A DNA stretch of 64,000 nt from JADCRZ01 sp037718865 (GTDB lineage Bacteria > Bacteroidota > Bacteroidia > Chitinophagales > Chitinophagaceae): the NCBI GenBank assembly GCA_037718865.1, contig JBBJMP010000021.1, positions 49,204 through 113,203 on the forward strand, given 5' to 3'. Shown in pieces: positions 36,511 through 46,119 of this stretch. The notes beneath the pieces were generated by a model. It did no database searches, was not told where the DNA came from, and was given only the letters and a program-made list of their open reading frames with translations. Each line of letters opens with the position of its first letter. Within the stretch, counting starts at the first letter, position 1. Made by a program: the position numbers and the translations under genes.

Positions 36511-38814
36511 ATGAATAATTATAAAAAAAGCAGGAGAAATTTTTTAAAAAACACAATGGCTGCAACAGCATTTCTGGCTACCACTAACCCTTTTAAATTA
36601 GAGGCAAAAGACTTACCTTTTTTGGAGACGTCAGACAAAATTTTGCCGTGGTTTGAAAAAATAACCCGCTGGGGCCAGATAAATATCACGGAAAATGATC
36701 CGGAAAAATATGATATCCCCTGGTGGAGGAAGTTTTGGAAACAGACCCAGACAGAAGGTGTCGTGGTCAATGCCGGAGGAATAGTAGCCTATTATCCTAC
36801 CAAAATACCCCTGCATCGTAAAGCTGAATACCTTGGTGACCGTGACCTGTTTGGGGAACTGAGTAAAGCAGCAAAAGAAGATGGACTGGTTGTATTTGCA
36901 CGTATGGATTCAAACCGGGCACATGAAGAGTTTTACCAGGCACATCCTGATTGGTTCTGTGTTGATGCCACAGGAAAACCTTACAAGGCAGCTGACCTCT
37001 TTATCTCATGCGTCAACAGTCCTTATTACCAGGAACACCTTCCGGCTGTTCTTACAGAGATCGGTCAACTTTATCAGCCGGAAGGATTCACTGATAATAG
37101 CTGGGCCGGTTTGGGCCGCGAATCCATTTGTTACTGCGAGAATTGTAAAAAAAGTTTTCGTGACAAAACCGGACAGCCTATACCGCTAAAGAAAAACTGG
37201 GATGACAAGGTGTATAAACAATGGATCAGGTGGAACTATGACCGCCGTCTTGAAATATGGGACTTAAACAACAGAACTACAAAGGCTGTGGGTGGCCCCA
37301 ATTGCATCTGGTCGGGTATGAATAGTGGTTCAATTAGCAGTCAGAGCAAGAGTTTTCGGGATTATAAAGAAATCGCAAAAAGGGCAGACATCATTATGCT
37401 GGATGATCAGTCACGGTCAGACCTGGGAGGATTTCAACACAATGGCGAAATCGGTAAGCTGCTTCATGGACTAATGGGATGGAACAAGCTGGCACCTGAG
37501 AGTATGGCCATGTACAACCATATAAAACCCTGGTTCAGGCTGGGCAGCAAACCTGCGGCTGAAGCAAGAATGTGGATGATTAATGGCATTGCGGGAGGAA
37601 TACAACCCTGGTGGCACATGGTTGCTGCCTACCACGAAGACCGCAGGATGTATCATACGGCCCAACCAATCATGCGTTGGCATAAAGACAATGAAGCATA
37701 TCTTTTGAACCGTACACCCGTTGCCAATATTGGAGTGGTCTGGTCGCAGGAAAATACAGATTTTTATGGAAGAGACGATGCAGATGAATTGGTAGAACTT
37801 CCCTGGCGTGGAATGACCCAGGCACTTATAAGGGCGCGTATACCTTACCTGCCGGTAAATGCCGATCATATTAACCGCGATGCCGGCCAGTTCTCTACGC
37901 TGGTCCTACCGAACCTGGCGTTAATGACCAATGAGCAAGTAGCAGCAGTGCGAAACTTTGTGGATCGTGGGGGAAGCCTGATTGCTACCGGCGACAGCAG
38001 TTTATTTGATGAGATGGGGGATCCTCGTTCTGATTATGCCTTATCCGATATTTTTGGTGCTCACCTTACAAAGCCTGTTTCACAGCGGGATGTCCCTGAC
38101 GAAAAGATGGCAAGAGATGCTTATCATACTTACATGCGTTTAACCCCTGAACTTCGCTCACAAGTGACGGGTCCTCGTACGGGAAAGGAACCCGTTATTA
38201 AAGGTAAACGTCATCCTATTCTAAAAGGGCTTGAAGAGACGGATATCTTAATTTATGGCGGTTTGCTCTATCCACTGAAAGTGGATGCCGGAGCTGAAGT
38301 ACCGATGACCTATATCCCACAGTTCCCTACCTATCCCCCGGAAAAATCTTACATGCGGGAACCTGTAACCGATATCCCGGGGGTAATCATCCGTTCGAAT
38401 ACCAAAGGAGCCCGTATCGCCTTCATACCTGCTGATTTTGACAGTCAGTTTGGACGATTTAATCACCCGGATCATGGAAACTTATTAGCAAACATAATTC
38501 GCTGGAGCGCCAAAGAAGATTTACCACTGTCCGTTGAAGGAGCGGGATTGGTGGATTGTCATTTATACCAACAAACGGGTCGACTGGTACTGCATATAGT
38601 TAACCTTACCAGCGCTGCAACCTGGCGTCAGCCGCTGGATGAATTTATCGCCATCGGGCCACTAAAAGTAAAGGTAAAATTGTCGAAATCGGTAAGTGGC
38701 AGGAATCTTAAGCTACTGGTTGCAAAACAAAACATAATGCCTAGCGTTGCCAATGGCTTCAGTACGTTCGAAATCAAATCAATTCTTGATCATGAGGTAA
38801 TAGTAATATCATGA
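36511..38814 (+). CDS. Secreted GHL6-type glycoside hydrolase, Tat-like signal (copy 1)
   Basis: 767 residues. The N-terminus has a twin-arginine signal, SRRNFLKNTMAATAFLATTNP (R8-R9). The first domain (about 65-300) matches the 'hypothetical glycosyl hydrolase 6' family, an alpha-amylase-type barrel: GVVVNAGGIVAYYPTKIPLH, GLVVFARMDSNRAHEEF, FTDNSWAGLGRESICYCENCKKSFRD (quoted in parts), with C207, C209 and C212 grouped. The middle (about 400-560) resembles the beta-galactosidase trimerisation domain (VLPNLALMTNEQVAAVRNFVDRGGSLIATG). D195 and E204 are candidate catalytic residues by position only. A paralogue follows 193 bp later. The substrate is unknown; the context suggests a sugar imported by the SusCD pair. 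Confidence 0.85.
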   Translation: MNNYKKSRRNFLKNTMAATAFLATTNPFKLEAKDLPFLETSDKILPWFEKITRWGQINITENDPEKYDIPWWRKFWKQTQTEGVVVNAGGIVAYYPTKIPLHRKAEYLGDRDLFGELSKAAKEDGLVVFARMDSNRAHEEFYQAHPDWFCVDATGKPYKAADLFISCVNSPYYQEHLPAVLTEIGQLYQPEGFTDNSWAGLGRESICYCENCKKSFRDKTGQPIPLKKNWDDKVYKQWIRWNYDRRLEIWDLNNRTTKAVGGPNCIWSGMNSGSISSQSKSFRDYKEIAKRADIIMLDDQSRSDLGGFQHNGEIGKLLHGLMGWNKLAPESMAMYNHIKPWFRLGSKPAAEARMWMINGIAGGIQPWWHMVAAYHEDRRMYHTAQPIMRWHKDNEAYLLNRTPVANIGVVWSQENTDFYGRDDADELVELPWRGMTQALIRARIPYLPVNADHINRDAGQFSTLVLPNLALMTNEQVAAVRNFVDRGGSLIATGDSSLFDEMGDPRSDYALSDIFGAHLTKPVSQRDVPDEKMARDAYHTYMRLTPELRSQVTGPRTGKEPVIKGKRHPILKGLEETDILIYGGLLYPLKVDAGAEVPMTYIPQFPTYPPEKSYMREPVTDIPGVIIRSNTKGARIAFIPADFDSQFGRFNHPDHGNLLANIIRWSAKEDLPLSVEGAGLVDCHLYQQTGRLVLHIVNLTSAATWRQPLDEFIAIGPLKVKVKLSKSVSGRNLKLLVAKQNIMPSVANGFSTFEIKSILDHEVIVIS

Positions 38815-38863
38815 TTCAATGTCGTTTAATTAAGGCTTCTTGAAGATATGAGGCTGTCTCAGT

Positions 38864-38950
38864 GCCCTTTGCGTTTCTTAGTTTGTGACTCTTTGTGGTT
38901 TTTTCACCACTAAAAGGCACAAAGTATTACACAAAGAGGACCACAAAAAT
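38864..38950. repeat. Interspersed CTTTGTGG/CACAAAG repeat, copy 2
   Basis: GTGGTTTTTTCACCAC and CTCTTTGTGG with CACAAAG and CACAAAGAG form hairpin arms. It is related to the copy at 8365-8460. It lies between the two GHL6 genes. Confidence 0.65.
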
Positions 38951-39007
38951 ATATTTTAATTTCTGCCCTGAAACCAGGCCATAGTAGCATCATTTAAAAA
39001 ATGAATA

Positions 39008-41332
39008 ATGGAAAAAACAGCGTTGCTGAACGATGAACGAGGTCGTAGAAATTTTTTAAAACAATCCGCTCTTACCGGTCTTGCATTTGCCGCCAGGCCA
39101 ATCATTTCGCTCGCTTCTACTAGCTTACCTCAACATATTAATGGTGAGGAACCGGAAGCACCATGGTATAATAGAGTTACACGTTGGGGACAGATAAATA
39201 TTACCGAAAAAGACCCTCCTCAATATGATATTCCCTGGTGGCGAAAATTTTGGAAGCAAACTCATACAGAAGGAGTAGTAATCAACGCCGGAGGCATTGT
39301 GGCCTACTATCCCACTCTTATTCCACTACACCGCAAAGCCGAATATCTTCAGGGACGCGACATGTTTGGAGAATTATGTCGTGCAGCCCATGAGGACGGG
39401 CTTGTTGTGTTTGCCCGTATGGATTCAAACAGAGCTCATGAGGATTTTTATAAGGCCCATCCTGATTGGTTTGCCATAGACGCAGCTGGTAAACCGTATA
39501 AAGCCGCCGACCTTTTTATAAGCTGTGTTAACAGTCCTTATTACCAGGAGCATATTCCGGCTATTCTTAAAGAGATAGAGCAAATGTATCATCCTGAAGG
39601 TTTCACCGATAACAGTTGGAGCGGCTTAGGCCGTGAGTCAATATGTTACTGTGAAAATTGCAAAAAAAGTTTTCGAGATAAAGCCGGGCAAAACATTCCT
39701 TCAAAGAAAAACTGGGATGATAAAGTGTATAAGCAATGGATAAGGTGGAATTATGACCGCCGGCTTGAAATATGGGACCTGAATAACAGGACCACCAAGG
39801 CTGCTGGCGGTGTCCATTGTATCTGGTCGGGCATGAACAGTGGCTCAATCAGCGGGCAATGCAGAAGTTTTCGTGATTACAAGGAGATTGCTAAAAGGGC
39901 TGCCATTATTATGCTGGATGACCAGGCGCGTTCGGATGCAGGTGGATTTCAGCACAACGGCGAAATCGGAAAGCTTGTCCACGGCCTGCTGGGGTGGAAC
40001 AAACTCATCCCGGAAAGCATGGCTATGTACCAGGCCGGCAGGCCGGGCTTTCGCCTCACAAGTAAACCTCAACCGGAAGCAAAGATGTGGATGATCGAGG
40101 GCATAGCCGGCGGAATACAACCATGGTGGCACATGGTGGCTGCTTACCACGAGGACCGGCGGATGTACCAGACTGCGGCACCTTTTCTTAGCTGGCATAA
40201 GGGCAATGAAGCCTATCTTTTGAACCGCAAACCAATTGCAAACGTAGGGGTAGTCTGGTCGCAGCAGAACACTGATTTTTACGGCAGGGACAATGCTGCC
40301 GAACTGGTAGAGCTGCCCTGGCGAGGCATGACACAGGCACTAATCCGGGCACGGATACCCTACCTGCCGGTACATGCCGACCATATTAACCGTGATGCCT
40401 CACAGTTCTCCCTGCTTGTATTACCTAACCTTGCTCTTATGACCAACGACCAGGTTACTGCCGTAAGGACTTTTGTTGATCAGGGAGGCAGTTTGATAGC
40501 CACTGGAGATACCAGCTTATTTGATGAGATGGGTGATCCACGTGCTGATTATGCACTTTCAGATCTCTTTAGCGCCCATCTAAGTACCCCCAGAAATGTA
40601 AAAACGGGCCCTGCTATCGAAAAAATGGCAGGCGAAGCGTACCATACCTATATGCGTTTAACTCCGGAATTACGGGCACAGATGGTTGGTCCTCACACCG
40701 GAAAAGAACCACTGGTAGCAGGGCAGCGCCATGCTATTCTTAAAGGGTTTGAAGAAACAGACATTTTACCATATGGAGGTTTACTCGAACCGTTGCGTAT
40801 AGATAGTGGTGCGGAAGTGCTGATGACATTTATTCCGCAGTTTCCTCCATATCCACCGGAAAAATCTTATATGCGTGAAGCTAAAACCGATATACCTGGC
40901 GTGATCGTAAAAACAACTTCAAAGGGAGGCCGGGTAGTTTTTATACCTGCTGATATAGACCGGCAATTTGGTCGGGGAAATCTTCCTGATCATGGCAATC
41001 TGCTTGCTAATATTATACGCTGGACCGTAAAAGGCGATTTACCGTTAACAGTCCAAGGTGCCGGTCTGGTAGATTGCCATTTATACCAACAACCCGGAAG
41101 GCTCATTCTTCATATTGTTAACCTGACGAGCGCTGCTACATGGCGTCAGCCGCTAGACGAATTTATCGCAATCGGTCCATTAACAGTGAAAGTCAGGTTG
41201 CCGGCATCTGTAAGCGGCAGAAATCTTCTACCCCTGGTTTCTAACGGTAAGATATCAGCAACGGTGGCTAATGGCTTTACACAGTTCGAAATTAAATCCA
41301 TTCTGGATCATGAGGTAATAGTTATTTCATAA
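39008..41332 (+). CDS. Secreted GHL6-type glycoside hydrolase, Tat-like signal (copy 2)
   Basis: 774 residues, about four-fifths identical by eye to the preceding protein from residue 50 on. The Tat signal RGRRNFLKQSALTGLAFAAR is similar in type but different in sequence. All the notable positions are kept: GGIVAYYPTLIPLH, ARMDSNRAHEDF, FTDNSWSGLGRESICYCENCKK, and the trimerisation-like block VLPNLALMTNDQVTAVRTFVDQGGSLIATG. Differences concentrate in the signal and in the region LSTPRNVKTGPAIEKM. Such a tandem pair suggests either dosage or two closely related substrates. It ends 21 bp before the DUF386 gene, so the two are co-transcribed. Confidence 0.85.
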   Translation: MEKTALLNDERGRRNFLKQSALTGLAFAARPIISLASTSLPQHINGEEPEAPWYNRVTRWGQINITEKDPPQYDIPWWRKFWKQTHTEGVVINAGGIVAYYPTLIPLHRKAEYLQGRDMFGELCRAAHEDGLVVFARMDSNRAHEDFYKAHPDWFAIDAAGKPYKAADLFISCVNSPYYQEHIPAILKEIEQMYHPEGFTDNSWSGLGRESICYCENCKKSFRDKAGQNIPSKKNWDDKVYKQWIRWNYDRRLEIWDLNNRTTKAAGGVHCIWSGMNSGSISGQCRSFRDYKEIAKRAAIIMLDDQARSDAGGFQHNGEIGKLVHGLLGWNKLIPESMAMYQAGRPGFRLTSKPQPEAKMWMIEGIAGGIQPWWHMVAAYHEDRRMYQTAAPFLSWHKGNEAYLLNRKPIANVGVVWSQQNTDFYGRDNAAELVELPWRGMTQALIRARIPYLPVHADHINRDASQFSLLVLPNLALMTNDQVTAVRTFVDQGGSLIATGDTSLFDEMGDPRADYALSDLFSAHLSTPRNVKTGPAIEKMAGEAYHTYMRLTPELRAQMVGPHTGKEPLVAGQRHAILKGFEETDILPYGGLLEPLRIDSGAEVLMTFIPQFPPYPPEKSYMREAKTDIPGVIVKTTSKGGRVVFIPADIDRQFGRGNLPDHGNLLANIIRWTVKGDLPLTVQGAGLVDCHLYQQPGRLILHIVNLTSAATWRQPLDEFIAIGPLTVKVRLPASVSGRNLLPLVSNGKISATVANGFTQFEIKSILDHEVIVIS

Positions 41333-41353
41333 CCAAGGCTAAATTGAAATTTG

Positions 41354-41980
41354 ATGATCAAGAATATATTTTGTGCCGGTTTAATAGTAATGGCTGCTTA
41401 TGTAAATGCACAATCTAAAAAAAGCTTTACAAAGGCTGAGGCCGCTGCCTGGTATGGTCAATATAAATGGCTGCAAGGTTTAAAAATTATGCCGGATCTT
41501 TCTATTGATCAGCAGGAATTCGCAAAACAATATCATAAGAAAAAAAAATGGTGGGATGAGGCCATTGCCTACATTAAAAATACTGACATGGCAGGCCTGG
41601 CAGCAGGAAATTATCCAATAGATGGTGAAGACGTTTTTGTAAAAGTTACGGAGGCGGTCTCCAAAGACATTGATTCTTCCAGATGGGAGTCACATCATAA
41701 TTATCATGATATTCATTACATCATTTCAGGAAAGGAAATGATCGGCATTACAGCAGTTAATAATGTGACAGCTTACACCAGTTATGACAGTACCAGGGAC
41801 ATTCTATTTTACAAAGGTGATGGCCCTTACTTTCTTGCATCGCCCGACCGTTTTTTTATCATTTTTTCAAACCAGGCGCATCGTCCTTTTATTAAAGTAG
41901 GTGGATATGAAAATGTTAAAAGGATCGTGATTAAAGTCAGGAATGTATATGAAAAAGAAGCGCATGGCAAACTAAAATAG
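41354..41980 (+). CDS. Secreted YhcH/YjgK/YiaL (DUF386) family protein
   Basis: 208 residues from the ATG at 41354 (a TTG directly before it is less likely). A signal peptide (about 1-19, ending VNAQS) precedes a DUF386 cupin-like domain. Its central motif is ESHHNYHDIHYIISGKEMIGI, with the metal-binding His/Glu set, followed by FAIFFSNQAHRP-type residues (FFIIFSNQAHRPFI). Cytoplasmic relatives include YhcH/NanQ, the N-acetylneuraminate anomerase, and EbgC. Export to the periplasm is unusual for this family but seen in Bacteroidota. It may act on the sugars released by the two adjacent glycosidases. Confidence 0.88.
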   Translation: MIKNIFCAGLIVMAAYVNAQSKKSFTKAEAAAWYGQYKWLQGLKIMPDLSIDQQEFAKQYHKKKKWWDEAIAYIKNTDMAGLAAGNYPIDGEDVFVKVTEAVSKDIDSSRWESHHNYHDIHYIISGKEMIGITAVNNVTAYTSYDSTRDILFYKGDGPYFLASPDRFFIIFSNQAHRPFIKVGGYENVKRIVIKVRNVYEKEAHGKLK

Positions 41981-42054
41981 GATTTTTTAGAAAGATCTGC
42001 AGATAGAAAGAAAACCTTTTAGAGCAACAGGAACTTTCAACAATCACTTAATAT

Positions 42055-42801
42055 ATGAAAGAAATTAAACGACGGAATTTCATATGCGCAGCATTAGGAA
42101 TTGCAGGCTTGTCAGGAATAGGATGTATGGAGAAGATATTGCCAGCTAAATCAGGGCACACGCTTAGCTTAAAAGGCCACCAAAATTCTAAAATTATTCA
42201 TTGGGATATCATTACTATCGGCAACCTCTCCCGTAACAGGTATTGGGGTGAGAGTGAAGAAAAAGAATTACATCCGGTAATTTGCACTACGACAATTATT
42301 ACAGGAAAGGATTTTCACGTTATTGTGGATCCTTCATTGGGAGATGGAAAGGCAATGGCTGAAGAATTAAAAAGAAGAACCGGCCTAACACCAGACGATA
42401 TCGATGTAGCTTTTGTCACACATGAACATGGTGATCATCATGTTGGATTACCTGCTTTCCCCAAAGCAAAATGGTTGGCAAGCGCGGAAGTAGCTTCTGC
42501 GATAAACAGTGCTTCAAAATATCCCAAAATGGTAGAGCCTGCCGGAAATACAATACTTGACGCTATTGATGTTGTAGCTACACCGGGTCATACTCCCGGT
42601 CATACAGGCTTACGTTTCGATTACAGAGGGTTATCGGTTTTTGCAGCAGGTGACTCGGTTGCTACAAAGGATTTTTGGGATGAGGGAATAATGTATTTCA
42701 AGGCCCTGGATATGGAAGAATCCAAACGGTCGATGAAAAAGATTGCTTCCATTTCTAATATTGTAATACCGGGACATGACAATTATTTTTTCTGTTTATA
42801 G
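42055..42801 (+). CDS. Exported metallo-beta-lactamase-fold hydrolase, Tat-like/lipoprotein signal
   Basis: 248 residues. The N-terminus has KRRNFICAALGIAGLSGIGC: a twin-Arg motif followed by a possible lipobox cysteine (C24). The MBL fold is shown by VTHEHGDHHVGLP (H123, H125, D127, H128), TPGHTPGHTG (H183), AGDS (D200) and PGHDN (H241), all the ligands for two metals. Many MBL proteins of this size are lactonases or esterases. In a locus that contains a sugar dehydrogenase making lactones, a lactonase is an attractive guess but only a guess. It lies between the DUF386 gene and the second SusC gene. Confidence 0.88.
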   Translation: MKEIKRRNFICAALGIAGLSGIGCMEKILPAKSGHTLSLKGHQNSKIIHWDIITIGNLSRNRYWGESEEKELHPVICTTTIITGKDFHVIVDPSLGDGKAMAEELKRRTGLTPDDIDVAFVTHEHGDHHVGLPAFPKAKWLASAEVASAINSASKYPKMVEPAGNTILDAIDVVATPGHTPGHTGLRFDYRGLSVFAAGDSVATKDFWDEGIMYFKALDMEESKRSMKKIASISNIVIPGHDNYFFCL

Positions 42802-42901
42802 CAATTCAATCAGGCCTAAAATAGTGTTGATGAATTTTCGGGGCATCACTTCAAGCCCTCTATCGGCAACTTTATATTTATTAACATAAACTGCACGCCA
42901 T

Positions 42902-45900
42902 ATGCTATCCTATTACTGCAGATCCACAGTTTTCTGCGTTTCTGTCCTTGTTATTTTGCAATTGAAATCCTTTCTTGCTCACTCCCAGGAGCAAACCAGC
43001 GTGGTACGGGGATTAGTTCAAAATCACAATACAAACGAACCACTCCCCGGCGTATCCGTTGTGGTTAGAAATACAATAAACAATTTTACGTCCGGCACCA
43101 GCACTGACAGTTCTGGTGTCTTTAGTTTCCCACGACTCCCTGCCGGACGGGCTTATACTTTTGTAATTTCTGCTGTAGGATATGAATCGCAGACTTTATC
43201 CGGCTACAATATAAAAGCAGAAAGTATTATATCTCTGATAGTAAAGTTGAATCTTTCAAGTGAGGCTCTAGACCAGGTGGTCGTGATTGGATATGGCACC
43301 CAGCAGAAGAAGGACCTGACCGGATCAGTGGGATTGATAACAGCGGCACAGACAAAAAATCTTCCGGTTCCGAGTGTTGATCAAAGAATGGTGGGGCAGG
43401 TGGCGGGTATGCAGGTGAGTGCCGCCACTGGTATCCCAGGCGGAGGTACCTCCATCAGGATCAGGGGTGCCGGCTCAATCGGAGCAGGGAACGACCCCTT
43501 ATTTGTCATCGATGGTTTCCCTATAACCAGGTCTTTCGGTCAAACATCCAATCCACTGAACCTGATCAATCCTGATGACATTGAATCTATCACAGTATTA
43601 AAAGATGCTTCCTCAACTGCGATTTACGGTTCCAGAGGATCCAACGGTGTTGTAGTTGTTACCACAAAAAAAGGGCGTAGCGGCCCTCCGACAGTGGAGA
43701 TCAGTGCTTATACCGGGTGGCAGACGGTGCCGGAAAAAGGCCGTCCTACTGTGCTTAACGGCACTGAATATGCGCAATATCAAAAAGAATGGATTATAGA
43801 CTACCTGGCTTTTCAGGGTCGAATGGCCACAGATGCAGATATTCCACAATACCTGAGAAACCCTGCTCAATACGGTGAAGGCACTGACTGGTATAAGGAA
43901 ATTTTACACACTGCACCGCAAAGCAGTATAAACGCAAGTGTTTCCGGTGGTTCGGAAAATTCCAAATATTCCTTTTCTCTTGGCCGCGTAAACCAGGATG
44001 GGGTTGTGCGTTATACTGGTTTTGAACGATATGCGGCCAGGATAAATTTTGAAGTAAGTCTAAGCCGAAAATTAAAGCTTGGACTTATCCTGGCGCCCTC
44101 TAACAGCATCCAGCGATTGAGCGATAGTGAAGGCTCCCTCTACAGGGACAACATCATTGTCCGCAGCCTGTGGCTAAGCCCCCTGATACCTGTTAAAGAT
44201 TCAAATGGTAATAGGGTGCCGTTTATAACTGGCGGGGGAAGGCCCGCTCCCAATCCGCTCAACAGCCTCGAATTAGCAGGCACCAAGCGAAAAGAATTCA
44301 GAGGACTGGGAAGCATTTTCGCCGAATATGAGATCATGAACGGCCTGAAGGCCAAGTACAGTTTCAACGTTGACTACAGTAACGGCTCATCTTTTCTTTT
44401 TAATCCTTCCACGGTGGGCGGAATATTCTTGCCACCTCCTGTCGTTCCGACTTCTACAAGTACAAATTTTTCCAGCTTCAACTGGCTTTCAGAAATATTG
44501 CTTTCTTATAATAAACAGATTAAAGACGATCACCGTATCGAAGCGGTAGTTGGGTACACCACGCAGCATGAGCACGCTGATTTTTTGCAGATCAACGCAG
44601 ACAACTATCCTGACGACCTTGTTCAAACCATCAATGCAGCAGCTATCATTCCCGCGTACAACCAGGACATACAGGATTGGTCGCTAATCTCATACCTGGC
44701 AAGGGTAAATTACACCTATAAAAATAAATACATCGTCACAGCTACAGGCCGCTCAGACGGCTCTTCCAGGTTCGGACCGAATAACAGGTATGGTAATTTT
44801 CCTTCGGCAGCGCTGGGATGGAGAGCTTCGGATGAAAAATTCCTTCAGCATATAAAGGGGATAAGCAACCTTAAATTCCGTACCAGCTATGGATTGGCCG
44901 GAAATTACAACATTGGTAATTACACCTGGATTTCTAATATCGGTACTTCAAATGCAGTATTTGGCGGCCAGCTGGCTGGTGGCAGGGTGGCTACTTCATT
45001 AAACAATCCTGACCTCACCTGGGAAGAATCTGCCCAGTATGATGCCGGTCTGGATCTTAGCCTTTTTAAAGAGAGGATCCTTTTTACAGCAGATTACTAC
45101 AGCAGGATCACCAAATCCATGTTGCTGAATAATGAAATTCCCTTATCATCGGGTTATTCAAATGCAATTTTTAATCTGGGAAAAGTGCGTAACAGGGGTT
45201 TGGAGTTTTCGCTAAGCAGTCAGAATCTGAACGGAAAATTCGCCTGGAATTCGAGAGCTAACATTTCATTTAACAGAAATATTGTGCTTGCTCTAAATGA
45301 TCAGAATAAAACCATTTACAGTGGAAGAAGCGGTGAGGGCGGATATACTCATGTCACTGAAGTAGGGAAACCAATCGGCCAGTTTTTTGGTTACCAGATC
45401 GTAGGGATATACAAAGACGCCGAGGACCTGGCCAAGTCCCCCAAAAACAACACCTCTGTTGTGGGTTCTATTAAATACAAAGATGTGGATGGTAACGGTG
45501 TGATTGAACAGATCAAAGATTTTACGGTGATTGGTAAAAGTCAGCCTGATTTCACCTGGGGGCTCAGCAATAGTTTCAACTATAGGAATGTGGACTTAAG
45601 CGTTATCCTGGTAGGTGTGCAGGGAGGCCAAATTCTCAGAACCGCCAATGAGACCCACAATAACAATGAAGGCATAGCCTTTCCTGCCCAATTCAATATA
45701 GACAGGAAATATGTGATGAACCGATGGCGCTCACCTTCACAGCCCGGAGACGGAAAAACACCGACAACAACCGGGGGCAGGGTAATGTGGCGGGACGTTA
45801 ATTCATCATGGGTGGAAGATGCGTCCTATATCAGGCTACAGAACGTAACCCTGAGTTATATGATATCGCCAAAAATACTTTCCCATACCAGGGTAATAAA

Positions 45901-46087
45901 AACAGCCCGCATCTATGCCAGCGGCCAGAACCTGGCCATCCTAACCAACTATAGCTGGGGAAATCCGGATGCGATCCGAAATTCTTTGGCTGGAAATACG
46001 GTAAGTCAGGCCTTGGTTCCAGGATCCGATTATGGAAATTATCCAATAGCCCGCACCTTAAATCTGGGCATCAACCTAACGTTTTAA
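42902..46087 (+). CDS. SusC-like TonB-dependent receptor, second of locus B
   Basis: 1061 residues. Signal peptide about 1-29 (ending LAHSQ), regulatory domain VVRGLVQNHNTNEPLPGVSVVVRN with TSGTSTDSSGVFSFPRLP and QTLSGYNIK, TonB region QVVVIGYGTQQKKDLTGSV, plug motif VLKDASSTAIYGSRGSNGVVVVTT, barrel end LNLGINLTF. It is paralogous to the receptor at 31653 but has a different base composition. Its SusD partner follows after 32 bp. Possibly the two pairs take up different forms of the same substrate, or one pair is a replacement copy. Confidence 0.94.
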   Translation: MLSYYCRSTVFCVSVLVILQLKSFLAHSQEQTSVVRGLVQNHNTNEPLPGVSVVVRNTINNFTSGTSTDSSGVFSFPRLPAGRAYTFVISAVGYESQTLSGYNIKAESIISLIVKLNLSSEALDQVVVIGYGTQQKKDLTGSVGLITAAQTKNLPVPSVDQRMVGQVAGMQVSAATGIPGGGTSIRIRGAGSIGAGNDPLFVIDGFPITRSFGQTSNPLNLINPDDIESITVLKDASSTAIYGSRGSNGVVVVTTKKGRSGPPTVEISAYTGWQTVPEKGRPTVLNGTEYAQYQKEWIIDYLAFQGRMATDADIPQYLRNPAQYGEGTDWYKEILHTAPQSSINASVSGGSENSKYSFSLGRVNQDGVVRYTGFERYAARINFEVSLSRKLKLGLILAPSNSIQRLSDSEGSLYRDNIIVRSLWLSPLIPVKDSNGNRVPFITGGGRPAPNPLNSLELAGTKRKEFRGLGSIFAEYEIMNGLKAKYSFNVDYSNGSSFLFNPSTVGGIFLPPPVVPTSTSTNFSSFNWLSEILLSYNKQIKDDHRIEAVVGYTTQHEHADFLQINADNYPDDLVQTINAAAIIPAYNQDIQDWSLISYLARVNYTYKNKYIVTATGRSDGSSRFGPNNRYGNFPSAALGWRASDEKFLQHIKGISNLKFRTSYGLAGNYNIGNYTWISNIGTSNAVFGGQLAGGRVATSLNNPDLTWEESAQYDAGLDLSLFKERILFTADYYSRITKSMLLNNEIPLSSGYSNAIFNLGKVRNRGLEFSLSSQNLNGKFAWNSRANISFNRNIVLALNDQNKTIYSGRSGEGGYTHVTEVGKPIGQFFGYQIVGIYKDAEDLAKSPKNNTSVVGSIKYKDVDGNGVIEQIKDFTVIGKSQPDFTWGLSNSFNYRNVDLSVILVGVQGGQILRTANETHNNNEGIAFPAQFNIDRKYVMNRWRSPSQPGDGKTPTTTGGRVMWRDVNSSWVEDASYIRLQNVTLSYMISPKILSHTRVIKTARIYASGQNLAILTNYSWGNPDAIRNSLAGNTVSQALVPGSDYGNYPIARTLNLGINLTF

Positions 46088-46119
46088 TCCATGTATTGCA
46101 AATCATTTAAAACTTGAAT

